Assembly (NCBI GenBank): GCA_015499985.1 | Contig: JAAAUF010000053.1 | Coordinates: forward strand, 1 to 42,637 | Length of the DNA: 42,637 nucleotides | Source: Haplosporangium gracile | Taxonomy: Eukaryota; Mortierellomycota; Mortierellomycetes; Mortierellales; Mortierellaceae | Direction of reading: 5' to 3' | Shown here: piece by piece, positions 10,401 through 23,453 of the stretch | Layout: the number at the start of each line of letters is the position of its first letter | Numbering within the stretch: the first letter of the stretch is position 1 | The notes under the pieces: model-generated | Told to the model about the DNA's origin: nothing | Databases searched by the model: none | The model's input: the letters and a program-made list of their open reading frames with translations, nothing else | Position numbers and translations under genes: made by a program

Positions 10401-10892
10401 TTGCTGTGTAGGTGTGGGTGAAGGGGTCGCAATGAAAGAGAGTGTGAAGTCTTGAAAAAGTTGACTGCTCTGGTTCCTGTGCAAGTGAATGAATTATCCT
10501 GTTGCGGCAAGACTACAAGCGTGAATGAGTGAATGCAGTGAAGAAGAGAAAAAGGTGAAGAAGAAAAGGGACAAAAATAGAGTGCAGGGGCGGCAAGAGA
10601 AAGTGTGTGGGTTCGGATCACATTGATACACTGACACACTGACATTGACATACAATTTGCACGCAAGAAATAAAATAAGAAAAAGAGGGGTGGGTGCGAC
10701 TCCACTTGTGATCACCGCGACTGCACACCTGCCTCTGCCTTCCCTTTCTTTTTCACTTCTCCTCCCCATCCCTTACAACCATAGCCTGTTTGTTCATTTT
10801 TACTGAACAACTTTATGTCATATCCTCCATAGTCATGCTTTTAAAAAAAGGGTCTATTTTAATAAAAAGTGTCATAAATAAAAAGTCATTAA
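10401..10892. other. Intergenic region between ALG8 and the SIKE-like gene
   Basis: The region contains the 3' end of the ALG8 transcript and the promoter of the SIKE-like gene, which lies downstream in the same orientation. It is purine-rich on the plus strand. I see no separate gene. Confidence 0.4.
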
Positions 10893-13522
<2,630 letters not shown>

Positions 13523-13525
<3 letters not shown>

Positions 13526-13836
13526 TCGTCCAAGGAACTCCTCGCAGAGTACGCAAAACTCGCCGCCAAGCTCGAGCACGTAAATACTCCTTCACATCAG
13601 CAACAAACAACTTCGTTGACGCATTTTATGCTCGCGCTCCATGGACAAGCTACCTCAGATCCATCACTCACATTTTGAATGCTTTGTTTGTTCAACCAAA
13701 AAAAAAAAAAAAAAAAAATCGAAATAGATTAATGAGACGCTGCAGGAGATGAACGCCGTCGACATTGCACAACTCATCGACAAGATTAGAGTCGTGGAAC
13801 GCAAAATGAGTCTTGTCTACACCCTCTTCAAAGCAA
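13523..13836 (+). CDS. DAD3: DASH complex subunit Dad3, 3' end missing
   Basis: Dad3 is a small fungus-specific subunit of the DASH/Dam1 ring that couples kinetochores to spindle microtubules. Exon 1 (13523-13579) encodes MSSKELLAEYAKLAAKLEH. Exon 2 (13728-13836), after an intron with a 21-base A run, encodes INETLQEMNAVDIAQLID followed by IRVVERKMSLVYTLFKA. This is the conserved Dad3 core, with the ERKMxLVYTLFKA block matching the family closely. The exon ends in phase 1 at a GTAACC donor. The family continues with a short tail beginning SVY, but no such exon appears in the roughly 440 bases before the assembly gap. Only 55 residues of an expected 80-100 are therefore visible. Reading straight through the donor gives a poly-Phe and poly-Tyr tail that is surely intronic. 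Confidence 0.8.
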
Positions 13837-13962
13837 GTAACCCACTCTTGAACTTTTTTTTTTTTCCTATTCCTATTTTATTGCTTTACCCTCCCATGTC
13901 AAAAAATAATAAACTTTCCAAACACTACTACTACTACTACTACTATCCAGAAAAAAAAAAAC

Positions 13963-14278
13963 TCAAACTTCCAAGGTGACACTGGCGATCTGGAGTCCTG
14001 TCCCTTCCAAGATCTTTGTAATCGGCGCCTGAACACCATTGACAGTCCAAGGGCGTTTGTGATACTTGTTGGGGTGATCATGGTTCACCTTCCAGGCCAA
14101 CCAGAGCGTCACACGACGAGGGAAGAAGTTTCCGCGCCATTTCAGTGACAGTTCGTGAACAACGGGATTCTGGGGGTTGATGAAGGATAGGGATTCAATC
14201 TCGGAGGTGGGAAGGATGTGCCCGCCCGTAGTCGCGAGGATGTGGACTTGTGGGTGGGTTGGGAAGAGGTGTTTGTGG
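13963..14278 (-). CDS. C-terminal part of an unidentified protein, cut by the assembly gap
   Basis: The minus strand is open from the gap to a TGA at 13963-13965, giving about 104 residues without interruption. The peptide has ordinary globular composition: VHILATTGGHILPTSEIESL, then LSLKWRGNFFPRRVTLWLAW, and a close in GLQIASVTLEV. The alternation of hydrophobic and polar residues suggests beta strands. I do not recognise the family. The stop lies directly against an 11-base A run with no room for a normal separation from DAD3. Either the gene truly abuts DAD3 or the assembly has joined unrelated pieces. The frame cannot be followed across the Ns. Confidence 0.5.
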
Positions 14279-14287
14279 NNNNNNNNN
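14279..14287. other. Assembly gap (nine Ns)
   Basis: A short run of N marks unresolved sequence or a scaffold join. The flanks do not clearly continue the same gene, so order and orientation across it should be doubted. Confidence 0.95.
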
Positions 14288-14387
14288 CCTTTCCTTCGCC
14301 GCACGCATTTTTTTTTTTATCTTTTTTCTAACTCTCTTCATATATATATCGTCTATCTTTTATTAGCAATCGGTATATTCAATCACG

Positions 14388-14942
14388 ATGCAAAACGCAC
14401 AGCACGAACAAGACTTCCACAACTCCCAATCCCAAGAACCTTACCCCGAAGCTAACAACGAGGCCGACGACGACCAACAACAACAATACCAGAGTATCAC
14501 ACCACTATCACAACAGAGTCAGAACCAGGACCACAGGAGGTACAGTCAAGAACAACAATACCAAAGCCAACAATCCGACTACGACGCCTCTCCACCACAA
14601 TCCCAAACCCAAGAACAACAACAGCAGCAGCAGCAGCAACAACAACAACAACAACCGCTCCGCTCTTCGCTCCGCACCTCCAACAACGAGAACAACCAGC
14701 AGCCCACAAGCATACTCCGAAACTCAATATACAGACCCACCACTGCTACAGGGACAACAGCGACGGGGACGTCACGGATGTCGAATGCAAGGGAAGAGTA
14801 CCAGGCTGCAACAGGGAACAAGTCTATCCTAGCACTTTCCAGAGGGCACGAAGGCCGGTCGAGGTGGGGGAGTCATTATGGGTACCGTTCTGGGTCTGCG
14901 GGAGAGGCTGAGAACCAAACCAACCGGCCTCGGTATCATTAG
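14388..14942 (+). CDS. Glutamine-rich low-complexity protein, 3' structure uncertain
   Basis: An open frame starts at ATG 14388, just after a TATATATA stretch near 14340, and reaches TAG 14940-14942 (184 residues). The first half is rich in Gln, Ser and Asn and includes a pure polyglutamine run coded by CAG and CAA near 14610-14655. The second half (SILRNSIYRP; GNKSILALSRGHEGRSRWG) is basic and Ser-rich. No domain is visible. A possible intron (GTACCG at 14882 to CAG at 14962, 81 bases) would remove the stop and join in frame to a hydrophobic exon reading MEHITSTIPSIFFDVLVCLR, which would give the protein a membrane segment. I cannot decide between the two models. The N-terminus resembles prion-like or transcription-cofactor linkers, but no function can be claimed. 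Confidence 0.55.
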   Translation: MQNAQHEQDFHNSQSQEPYPEANNEADDDQQQQYQSITPLSQQSQNQDHRRYSQEQQYQSQQSDYDASPPQSQTQEQQQQQQQQQQQQQPLRSSLRTSNNENNQQPTSILRNSIYRPTTATGTTATGTSRMSNAREEYQAATGNKSILALSRGHEGRSRWGSHYGYRSGSAGEAENQTNRPRYH

Positions 14943-15450
14943 TTGTGGCGGCTGGTCTTCAGGATCATGGAACACATCACAAGCACGATACCCTCGATCT
15001 TCTTCGATGTGCTTGTGTGCCTGCGAGTGTGTGCGCCAGGGGTACTTTTCATGGACTGGACGGTTTGGAGGATATGGTCTCGTTGGTTGGTTGATTTAGC
15101 AGCTCCGCTTGTAGGATGTGCAGCGTTGAACGAGAAGACCCTTTTCTTTGTCTCTCTCGTCCGGCTTTGCGGAATGCGTACGAGCAAGCAAGGAATTAGC
15201 ATGTGCAGAATCGTGCAAAGGATACTCAGGATCTGTGAACACGCTCAGTTACGCCATCACTCAGGCCCATTGGAAGGACTGCACTTGCCCACACCAAAAC
15301 TCACACCAGCCACGACTCACACCAACAGAAGGCATTCATCCCTTCAACTTATTGCACAACAATAAAACAACACCAGGCGCGCAAAACACAAAAACATCAT
15401 GTCATCTATTTCAACTATTTACTTCCTCCGTCTCAACAAAGAAACAAATC
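14943..15450 (+). other. Possible extra membrane exon or 3' untranslated region
   Basis: In the frame of the upstream Gln-rich gene the plus strand stays open to 15365. Its first part is strongly hydrophobic (FFDVLVCLRVCAPGVLF; WLVDLAAPLVG), then it turns into low-quality sequence. AATAAA at about 15362 could be the poly(A) signal of the Gln-rich gene. The following 85 bases belong to the convergent end of the channel gene. Confidence 0.35.
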
Positions 15451-18400
15451 TCAAGAACTACTCTGCCTCGTCAAGATGAAAACCTGATCAGTATCCAACA
15501 CGATCGTATCCAGCAACGGGTTCGTAATCGCATAACACCTTGACGACCCACCAATCCCCAAATGAACTGTCTTGGGATCATCCCCCTGCAACCTCAACAA
15601 CCCAATCGGGATTACACCCTGGTCCAAAGCCAGGTGCTCGTACAGGTGGAGGAAGTTCTTGTGTCGGTTGTCGTAGATATAGTCCGAGTCGATACTTGCG
15701 TCGCTGTCGAGTTGGTTGTGACTAGTGGAAGTGTTGGAGGAAGAGGAGAGGGGGTTGAAGAGGGCCGAAATTTTCTTCTTACCCTTGGACGCTGCACGCG
15801 AGAAGGAGCTTTCGTGTTTCGACTTTTTCTTCTTCATACGGCCCTTCTTGTCCTTGGCGTCCTTGTCCTGACTTTCCTCATCAGTAGCACCCTTCATCTC
15901 GTCTTCGCCCTCATCATTGCTCGACCCCTCCTCCTCACCACTGGACGAAGAACTCGAACTCGAAGAACCCGACAACGAATGTCCATCATCCTTGACAGGC
16001 CTCATGGTCTGCACTCCAAATCCCTCAGGCACAGGAATACACTCCAAATGACACCCAGCACCATACTGCTTAAACAAATGAAAATCTCGCTTGACATCCT
16101 CCTTGGTCTGGATCCCGCACAACAATTTGATCAACTGTAAGATACTCGGATTCGAATACAACTGGTATAACACATGGTCCAACAACCCACCTACCAGCAC
16201 TCCACCCGACGCATAAATCGGGTTATGATAGAAATCTATCCCCACATCCGAAATCGGCTTCCTCCTCAGTACACCACCCGCTCCGGCAGAATGCTGCTGT
16301 TGTGGGAGTCCATAATACCCTGAATCAGACTCGGGTCCAAACGCTCCACCAGTACCCTCGAGGAATGTGGGCTTGCAGTCAATACCACAATGAGGGTCCC
16401 TTCCAAGACTGATCTCCGCCTTTCGGATCTGCAAGTAATCCACAGATCGCTCCTCGACGAGTTCGTAGACACACTGGGGGCCTTCGTTCAACGACTCGAG
16501 CGAGACAGCCTTCTTCTGCGTAGGTCCACCAGCCTCGACACGCCCGCCGGAGGCTCCATAAAGTGTTCCTGTGTCAGAGTTGAGCGCGGTGTTGTAAGTG
16601 AGCAAGGAGGACGACTTGTTGTGGTTATTATCAGGAGCCAAGGCGAGACGACTGACGCGGGCGATTTGAGCGTCAGAAAATATCTGCTGGACGAGAATGC
16701 GGTTGATCACCGCGGCACTGTCGAAGAACGACCCGTCAACGCCACCATTCGCTGGATGCCTCATGAACAGGTACTTGCTCGACTTTGTAATGGCGCCCCT
16801 CTCCAAATCATCTCTTGACAAGCAATCACCCTAAAAGAGGCATTAGCAATTGCAATTGCAAAATAATTAAAGTTCGATTCGCATCCACATTCCAAGCAAT
16901 ATGAAATATGTAACACGAAGTAAGTAACTTACGATGAGGAAGTAAAGTCGAGGAAAACACTTGAGGGTCTTGAACTCCTGGGGGTTGGGTTGACGTGGTG
17001 AGAGAATGACAACATCCTGGAGCTGCTTCAAATGCGCCGATCGCAAGGTGCAAATCAGTCGGAAAATGTCATAGTTGGGCGAGCAGATCAAGATATGTCC
17101 AGTCTCTTGCTGAGATGTCGAAGCCGTTTCCTTGGAAGAGGAATTTGGCTTGTTCCTTGAAGCAGCAGTGGCAGATGACGACTGAGGATCGCCTCCTGCG
17201 TCCACTGCTGTTGCAGCTGCCGAATATAAATCCCGACCCGAGACCGAGGACGATCGAGGACGTTGGGCTATTCTCTCCGCCTCCAATTCCTGCGCCTTCT
17301 CCCTCCTGGTCTCCAAAACATCACTCCAATTACTGATGACCATATCTGCCACTTTGCGCTCACCTGCATGTCTGGAGTCGACCAAAATACACAGCGGCAA
17401 CTTGGCACCAGCATAAGGGGCAGTAGGGTATCCGATCCGCAACTCGGCCGTCTGCTCATCTGGAGGCATCGATTTCCGGCGCGACTCTCGGATCACGTTT
17501 GACTTGCTCTCCACAATCTTGTCGATCAACGATGCCGGCTTCAAGGTGCTCTTTTGGCTCTGCTGGTCCGAGATTACCTGCATTGACTTTGGCAACAGCG
17601 GTGCTAATCCTGCACCTCCTCCCTCCTCGTCCTCAGGTCCAGACATTAGATCGAATTCGGGCTCACAATCAATTTCGTCCTCCTCTGTCGTCGTAATAAT
17701 CGGCATCGCGGCATGAAGCTCATATCGTCCCGCATGAAGAGTATAAGGTGCCATACCGGCCATCGAGTCACCATTAAGTGCCCTCTTTGTCGTTTTGGTC
17801 TTTCTCCGTCTCCGAGCACAATGGCTTCTAGGTCTCAGCGTCAGAAGAGCGTTCGAAAAGTTCTTGGCATGGTAATCTGCTCCAATATCCTCGTCATCCT
17901 CGGCTTGAGTCTCGCGGAGGTGGTCCAAAAAGTTCTCGAGGTACTTTTCCGAGAGGTCGTTGATATCCTCAAGATCGGTTGGATTCTGGGCGATGAAGAT
18001 GCACTGCTCGTTGTGCTGAAATCGGTAATCCTTTCCGGGGTTCAATGCCGTATGGTACTCTCCCGATTGCAGGCGGATACGGACACCGAACAAGATGACT
18101 TGAAAGCGACGGTACAAAAACTACAACATAAGCAAACTCACGTTAAAAATGCAAACTCTACGGCACATGTCAAACACAAGACTAAATAATAGTGCACGAC
18201 AAACTCACCCAGGAGACGAAGCCAAAAGGCTTGCCGTCAAAGATGGGGTTAAGGTACGAGATATAAAATTCGTTTCCGAGACTGTCATCGTACTCGGCCT
18301 CCCAAGCCTCCGTGAACTTTTCCGAGGGGCGGTGTTGGTGGAGCAAGTTCAAGATCAGAGTTGCAGTCGCCTGCTGCAAACAGTTGAACGCCAGCAGAAC

Positions 18401-21156
18401 CTGGCGCAATTCATCTGCACAGACGACCTGAGTGGCTGCCATCTTTTGGTAGATCTCTGTCTCGGGCAAGAGGTTGTAGGTATAGATACCAGCATCGCTC
18501 ACATTACGGAAGGCCAGGGTCGACAAGGTGTTGTGGCGATCCTCCTCCTGAGGCGAAAAGGGCGAGTTTCTGTCCGCAATGATAAAAATCCCCTCTGCAT
18601 GTCTGGCCTGAATCCTGTCCAAATCCTTGTTCTCCTACAAGTTCATTATCAACATGGCAAGCACAAATTAGCAACTATTTTATCATGCCAATGCCACTGT
18701 CAACTGCACGAGATGCTTACCAAGGGGGTTCCTTTCAGGTAAACGACTCTATTTTTGTAACGGGCCGAGTGCAACAACGCTTGGATCTCCTTGGAAGGCT
18801 CGCTCAGACCAAAGATGACAATCTTGAACGCCGCATTTGAATATTCCTAACATAATAAAGGCAACAAATGAAAGTTAATCTCTGTACAAGAACACCAACT
18901 AATCCTAGCTAGGCACCAAAATAATAAAGTAATCATTACCTTGTTGGTGAACCAGAATCCGTTGAGAACATTGGCAAGCTTCTGTGCTGAGTGGAGTGAT
19001 CCCGAGATGATCATGAACTTGTTTCCTCCAGATTTGAAAATACCCTCACCCGCTAAAATACAAAACAGAATTGTTAGTTATTTTAGTATCTGTATCACCG
19101 TAATGGCATATGTCGAGTTGAAAAGTACTCTCTGACATCCAGAAACAATTATTACCTTTGGCCTGCGCTAGAGCGTCCATGATGCCAGAGATCATGAAAG
19201 GGAACACTGAGACGACAGCCATAATGAGCAAGATAACAATGGCGTATCCAACTTGGTTCTTGGGCGTCAAGTCTCCGTAACCAATTGTACTCATCGTAAT
19301 CAAGACAAAGTACCTAAAACGAAAACGTAATGTACGCGTTAGCAATAGAAAATGACATAAAAGACCTACAACAAACTAATTCCTTTGTTGACTTACAAGA
19401 GCTTGAGGAGATCGTTATGGTCATCAGAGTTAAGCAATTGGTCGTATTCCGCCACCTGGAAGGCCGAGATGGCACAGTAGATCAAACTGAGGATGTACAG
19501 CCCAAAGATGATTGTCTTTGACTTGAGCGGGTCCATCGGGAGATCTAAAAAAGATGCACAGAAAAAATGTTAGTAAGGGCTCACAATGCATAACAAAAGA
19601 CAATGTTCACGCGATAACAATAATTGTCCTATGAACAGCAAAAACCCCGAATTTACCAGAAACACCCATATCAATATAGAAATTCAAGGCCTGCTGGATC
19701 CTAGAGATGAGCGCAAAACTCTGCAAAAAGTACGGCACATAGAGCATCTGACCGTCTTCGATGAACACCGAGACAATGAAGGGGACAGCGACGACGGTCG
19801 AGATGATGTGGCGAACACTCTTGAGCGAATCCAGTTTGGAGTCTGAAAAGACGAAGCTGCAGACGACAGTGAGAAAGTTGTAGGTCGCAATGACGACAAG
19901 GATGCGCCAGAGGTAAGCGCTACGTTGGATGTAGCGCCAATGCGTCTCATGGCCCTCTGGACGCGTGAGATAGCTGGCCTCTACCAAGTAGAGACCACAA
20001 AATATGGTATCCACAACGACATTCACCACGTTCTAATGGATGACGAAGCGATTGTTAGTACTTTTTTCTCCGCGCTTTTTTCTGTCTGATATATCTTGCC
20101 GCTCTGGTTCATGCATGGGTCAATTGACGTACTAGGACGGTTGAGGCGATCTTCTCATCGGTGGTATCTGTCGAGGTGGTCAAGTCCTTGAGCCAATAAA
20201 TGAAGGAAAAGAATCGATTGGGCTGGACGCCAAAGGAGTTTTGACGATGAAGCTGACTGCGACGGGCACTGAATGATCCATTATAGTTTGCAAACGACGA
20301 TAAGGTCACCGTACTTCGAGCAGACTCAGTCCGAACCATCCTACAATAACAATAACATGTCAATGAGAAAAAAAAATAAACGCATTACGCACCAGCGAGT
20401 GAAAAGAAAGAAACACATGTTAGGTAAAGCCTATTTTGCCCATCTGTCTGCATGCGAATATTTCTAATGGTCCCTTGTGTAATGTTAACGACAGGGTATG
20501 ACAAAAGTGGGGTGAAGAGCTTGGTCGATGCGCGCATGATTTATTGTTCCCCACTTCAACTTCACTTACTTGTCCCTTGACGCGGACATTGACCTGTTTA
20601 ATGGGTCCTTTGGGTCTCTATAATAACATGGGATACAGAGAAACGTTAGATGATAGAACAAGAGCCTCATTCGTGTCTGTTGTTTTTTAGTCTCACTTAG
20701 TCTCACTCACTAGCTCAGGGAATGCAAGGCGTGCATGCGTGTAGTGGTAGGCTATGGTTCTGGCGCAACTTACTGTGTTTGTCCAGGAACTTCCTTGATA
20801 GCTCCCCTTCTCGCAAGATCGCCCGCCCCCACCTCCGAGCTATTGTTATTATTTGCAGAAGTAGGCAGGATACTGTAACCACCACTCATTGACTGGTTCC
20901 CGCCAAAGCCCCATCTGGAACCAGTGGTTCCAGACCTTGCCCTTGAGAGACCTCGGTCTCCTGTTCCTGTTCCTGAAGTTAGTTCTGCAGAACTCCGTCC
21001 TGCCCCTGTTCCTAACAACCACGCCCTCTCGCCTTCTCTCCGACTTGCTGGGCCGCCTGTGGTGGTGTTGGCTCGGTAGCGTGTGCGAACTGGATGGGTG
21101 AGTCGCGTAGGACTTGTTGGAGTTGCCCCGTATGTCGTTGTGTTGTCCTGTTGCAT
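15451..21156 (-). CDS. Slo-family (BK/Slo2-like) RCK-gated potassium channel, 1,517 aa, eleven exons
   Basis: Slo channels are plasma-membrane K+ channels gated by cytoplasmic ions through paired RCK domains. Exons 21156-20774, 20617-20570, 20340-20133, 20032-19657, 19544-19397, 19313-19156, 19052-18940, 18846-18721, 18634-18209, 18120-16933 and 16830-15451 sum to 4,554 nt with every phase consistent. Residues 1-200 are a Ser/Thr-rich cytoplasmic head. Membrane segments fall at about 214-236 (S1), 250-275 (S2), 288-305 (S3), 310-332 (S4) and 350-378 (S5). The selectivity filter TIGYGD is at 397-402, followed by S6. RCK1 begins near 445 (KFMIISGSLHSAQKLANVLN, then VVYLKGTPL) and includes ALNCxxxATxTL-like AFNCLQQATATL and GNEFYISYL. 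RCK2 contains HILICSPNYDIFRLI and ends in a BK-style YAITNPLLDT. S4 has a single arginine (R324), closer to sodium-activated Slo2 than to voltage-sensing Slo1. Two long acidic, Ser-rich disordered inserts interrupt RCK2. No clear calcium bowl is visible. Confidence 0.85.
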
Positions 21157-22400
21157 CGTCGTTGCGGTTGGTTGTCGTAAAAGAGTAATGGGAGAAAATA
21201 AAAAGGAAGGGAATGACTGAAGTAGGGAGGGTTGAGTAGAAGAAGACTGATCACTTTTCCCCCGAGGCTCGACCGAGGTGAGGTGGATGGGGAGTGAAGA
21301 AGGAAAAGGAGAGAAAAGAGATGAATGAGAGTATGAAGTAAAAAAAGATCAAAGAAAGTGAATGCGGAGTGGGAAAAGCAAATTGTAAAGTCTGGTGGAC
21401 ACCAGCAAGCAAGCAAGAGAGCAAGGGTACTTTCTTCTTTGAGCATTGGCTGGGCTAGGTTTTTGGATAGGATTTCAAAGTGGCCAAAATTGTATTTGCC
21501 TTGTTCTGGTCCGTGTAATGGTTGACGAATGAAGGAAAAAATCGCTCATTTACAATAAATGAACTCCATTTGCTAACAAACAAACAGAGGGATAATGTAG
21601 AGCCCCGTTCTTCCACAAACAACAACCTCACTCCCCTTTCTTGTCTTCTTTTTTTCTTTTCTTCTTTCCTTCTCATTCTCTGTCGCAATCAAAAGGTAGA
21701 ACAACCACTGTTCATTCACAAGAATATCCACAAAAAAAGGCTGCCCTTCGCCCTTCGCGCCCCGCTCCTCGCACCTCGCCCCTCTCTCTTTCATTCACAA
21801 CATTCACCCTCTTCGATTACACGTAAATCCAGGCTCAATTCGACTCTTTTCTTAAAGTCATTGCGCCGCTCAGTTCTCCCTCCTTCTCTTCGATCACACT
21901 CACACTTTGTTCAATGGCCACGTTACGAAGTCGCTGGGTTTGATTTGTACGCAAAACGACCAGGAATGCCCTTTTGTCGCTAAAAAAAAACCGAGAGCAA
22001 AAAGAAATTTGCTTTTCATACAACCTTGGAGGGGTCAATTGCGCAAATAAGCACCGCCCCTTGTCTTGGGCTGGGGCACAAAATTCCTAGGTACCCATCG
22101 TTAAATTAACGTACCTCCCTTTCTTCCTCGGAATGACTTGGAGATGGAAGTCGTCGCCGCGCCTTCAGTTCATTTTAGATCAGCAACTCGGCCGAGGACT
22201 AGAACAAGTCTTCTGCACTGTGGTTTAAAGAAAAGCAATTCCTTCCCCTTGCATCCTCTATTATGCAATCGACCAAATGTCTGTTCGAGAATGGCTTCCA
22301 TTGGTCAAAATATACAAAAAAGGAGGTGTGACCTTGCTTGGAAGAGACAAAAAAAGAGGGCATACAAGGCGATTGCAGGGGGGGGTTGGCTGGTTGGACA
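21157..22400. other. Intergenic region upstream of the channel gene
   Basis: This is the presumed promoter and leader of the channel gene. It is rich in polypurine and polypyrimidine tracts, with short homopolymers. Short open frames here are low-complexity and unsupported. I see no RNA gene and no transposon. Confidence 0.4.
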
Positions 22401-23453
22401 TCAAAAATCTATCTTTGTCGCTATGGAGCAAGCTTGCTGCAAAAATACCACAGCGAGGAGAAAAAAGTGAGGCACATATTGTGATTCCCTCCTGTTATCT
22501 TTTCCTCTCCTTGACAACCTAAAAATGCATCCACACCATTGACCCACCACGAAAGTACTGAAGACCTGGCTTTTTTTTATTTCGCATGTAAAAAACATGT
22601 AATTCCTCAAAATGCTTCTACCAAAAGGAGGAAAAAGGTCCCAAAAAATGCCAACGACAGCAATCAAGAAAAGACACAGCAATATGACGTCAGTTGCATC
22701 CGCCATCGGATAGCCCACCTTACGCTTTCGCCTTTTCCCTTTCCTTCTGTTCTTGTGATGCAGCCCCGCAACATCCACAGTAATAGGCTTCTTGGCTCCC
22801 ACCTCAATTTGACTTGGTAATGCCAACCCCATATCCTGATGCTCCTGCTGTGAACAGCGTTTGTACAGCACATAACCATCCTGCGTGTAATGCCTGCCTC
22901 TGTGTGGATCCATGTAATACATCCCAATCTCCATCACAGTCCCATACTCGTTGAACAGATTCAGAATATTTCTGGGCGAGTAATAGTATGGTATATATCG
23001 AAAGTTGACCTTCCAGACGTCGACCGAAGGCGGGGTTGGAGTAATAGGCATATGGCGCGTACCATTGACTGTCAAACCATCCCGCTGAATAGCCTCAAAT
23101 ACAACAGCGTCGCGGGCGTATACTTCCAACCTTGCGAATCGGTCAGAACGATGGTCATGGTCCTCATAGTCGTATGAACAGAGTCGCTGTAGGTAAATAT
23201 CCCAAAGAACCTCAAAGGCTTCTCGAGCGTAAGCGTTCCGGTGAGGGATGATGAAGACTAGGGCGTCAACATGTTTGTTGATTCCATCAGGGAATGCTGT
23301 ATCCTGGATGATGATTTTGCACTTTTTGAGGTCTTTGGCGGCAGGGATCGGATAGGTGTTTGGGTATAAGGTTGGTGGCGTCCTTGCGGCCTTTCGCATC
23401 GTTCCTGGCACTATTTTTGCTGTCAGTCGTGGAAACGGTGCGGTGCTGGCCAT
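22401..23453 (-). CDS. RNA-binding protein resembling LINE ORF1/gag, possibly domesticated
   Basis: An intronless frame starts at ATG 23453 (MASTAPFPRLTAKIVPGTM) and runs to the stop at 22401, 350 residues. Residues about 60-150 form one alpha/beta unit (VDALVFIIPHRNAYAREAF, then FARLEVYARDAVVFEAI). A second unit follows (VWKVNFRYIPYYYSPRNIL, NLFNEYGTVMEIGMYY, YTQDGYVLYKR). The pattern of a strand, a helix placed before LFxxYGxVMEIGMY, and GYVLYKR recalls the RRM-like nucleic-acid-binding repeats in ORF1 or gag proteins of fungal LINE elements. A basic cluster (KNRRKGKRRKRK) near residue 250 could bind nucleic acid or direct nuclear import. The part after it is hydrophobic and may be 3' noncoding or beyond an unseen splice site. 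No zinc knuckle, reverse transcriptase or target-site repeat lies nearby. The family call comes from memory of the motif pattern. Confidence 0.45.
   Translation of the reverse strand: MASTAPFPRLTAKIVPGTMRKAARTPPTLYPNTYPIPAAKDLKKCKIIIQDTAFPDGINKHVDALVFIIPHRNAYAREAFEVLWDIYLQRLCSYDYEDHDHRSDRFARLEVYARDAVVFEAIQRDGLTVNGTRHMPITPTPPSVDVWKVNFRYIPYYYSPRNILNLFNEYGTVMEIGMYYMDPHRGRHYTQDGYVLYKRCSQQEHQDMGLALPSQIEVGAKKPITVDVAGLHHKNRRKGKRRKRKVGYPMADATDVILLCLFLIAVVGIFWDLFPPFGRSILRNYMFFTCEIKKSQVFSTFVVGQWCGCIFRLSRRGKDNRRESQYVPHFFLLAVVFLQQACSIATKIDF

Noticed and set aside
13749..13979. Reading DAD3 exon 2 straight through its donor
   Set aside because: This gives poly-Phe and poly-Tyr from simple repeats and has no family support, so the sequence is taken as intron or misjoined DNA.
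15451..16821. Plus-strand frames opposite the channel gene's last exon
   Set aside because: They are shadows of the conserved minus-strand RCK2 coding sequence and have no domains of their own.
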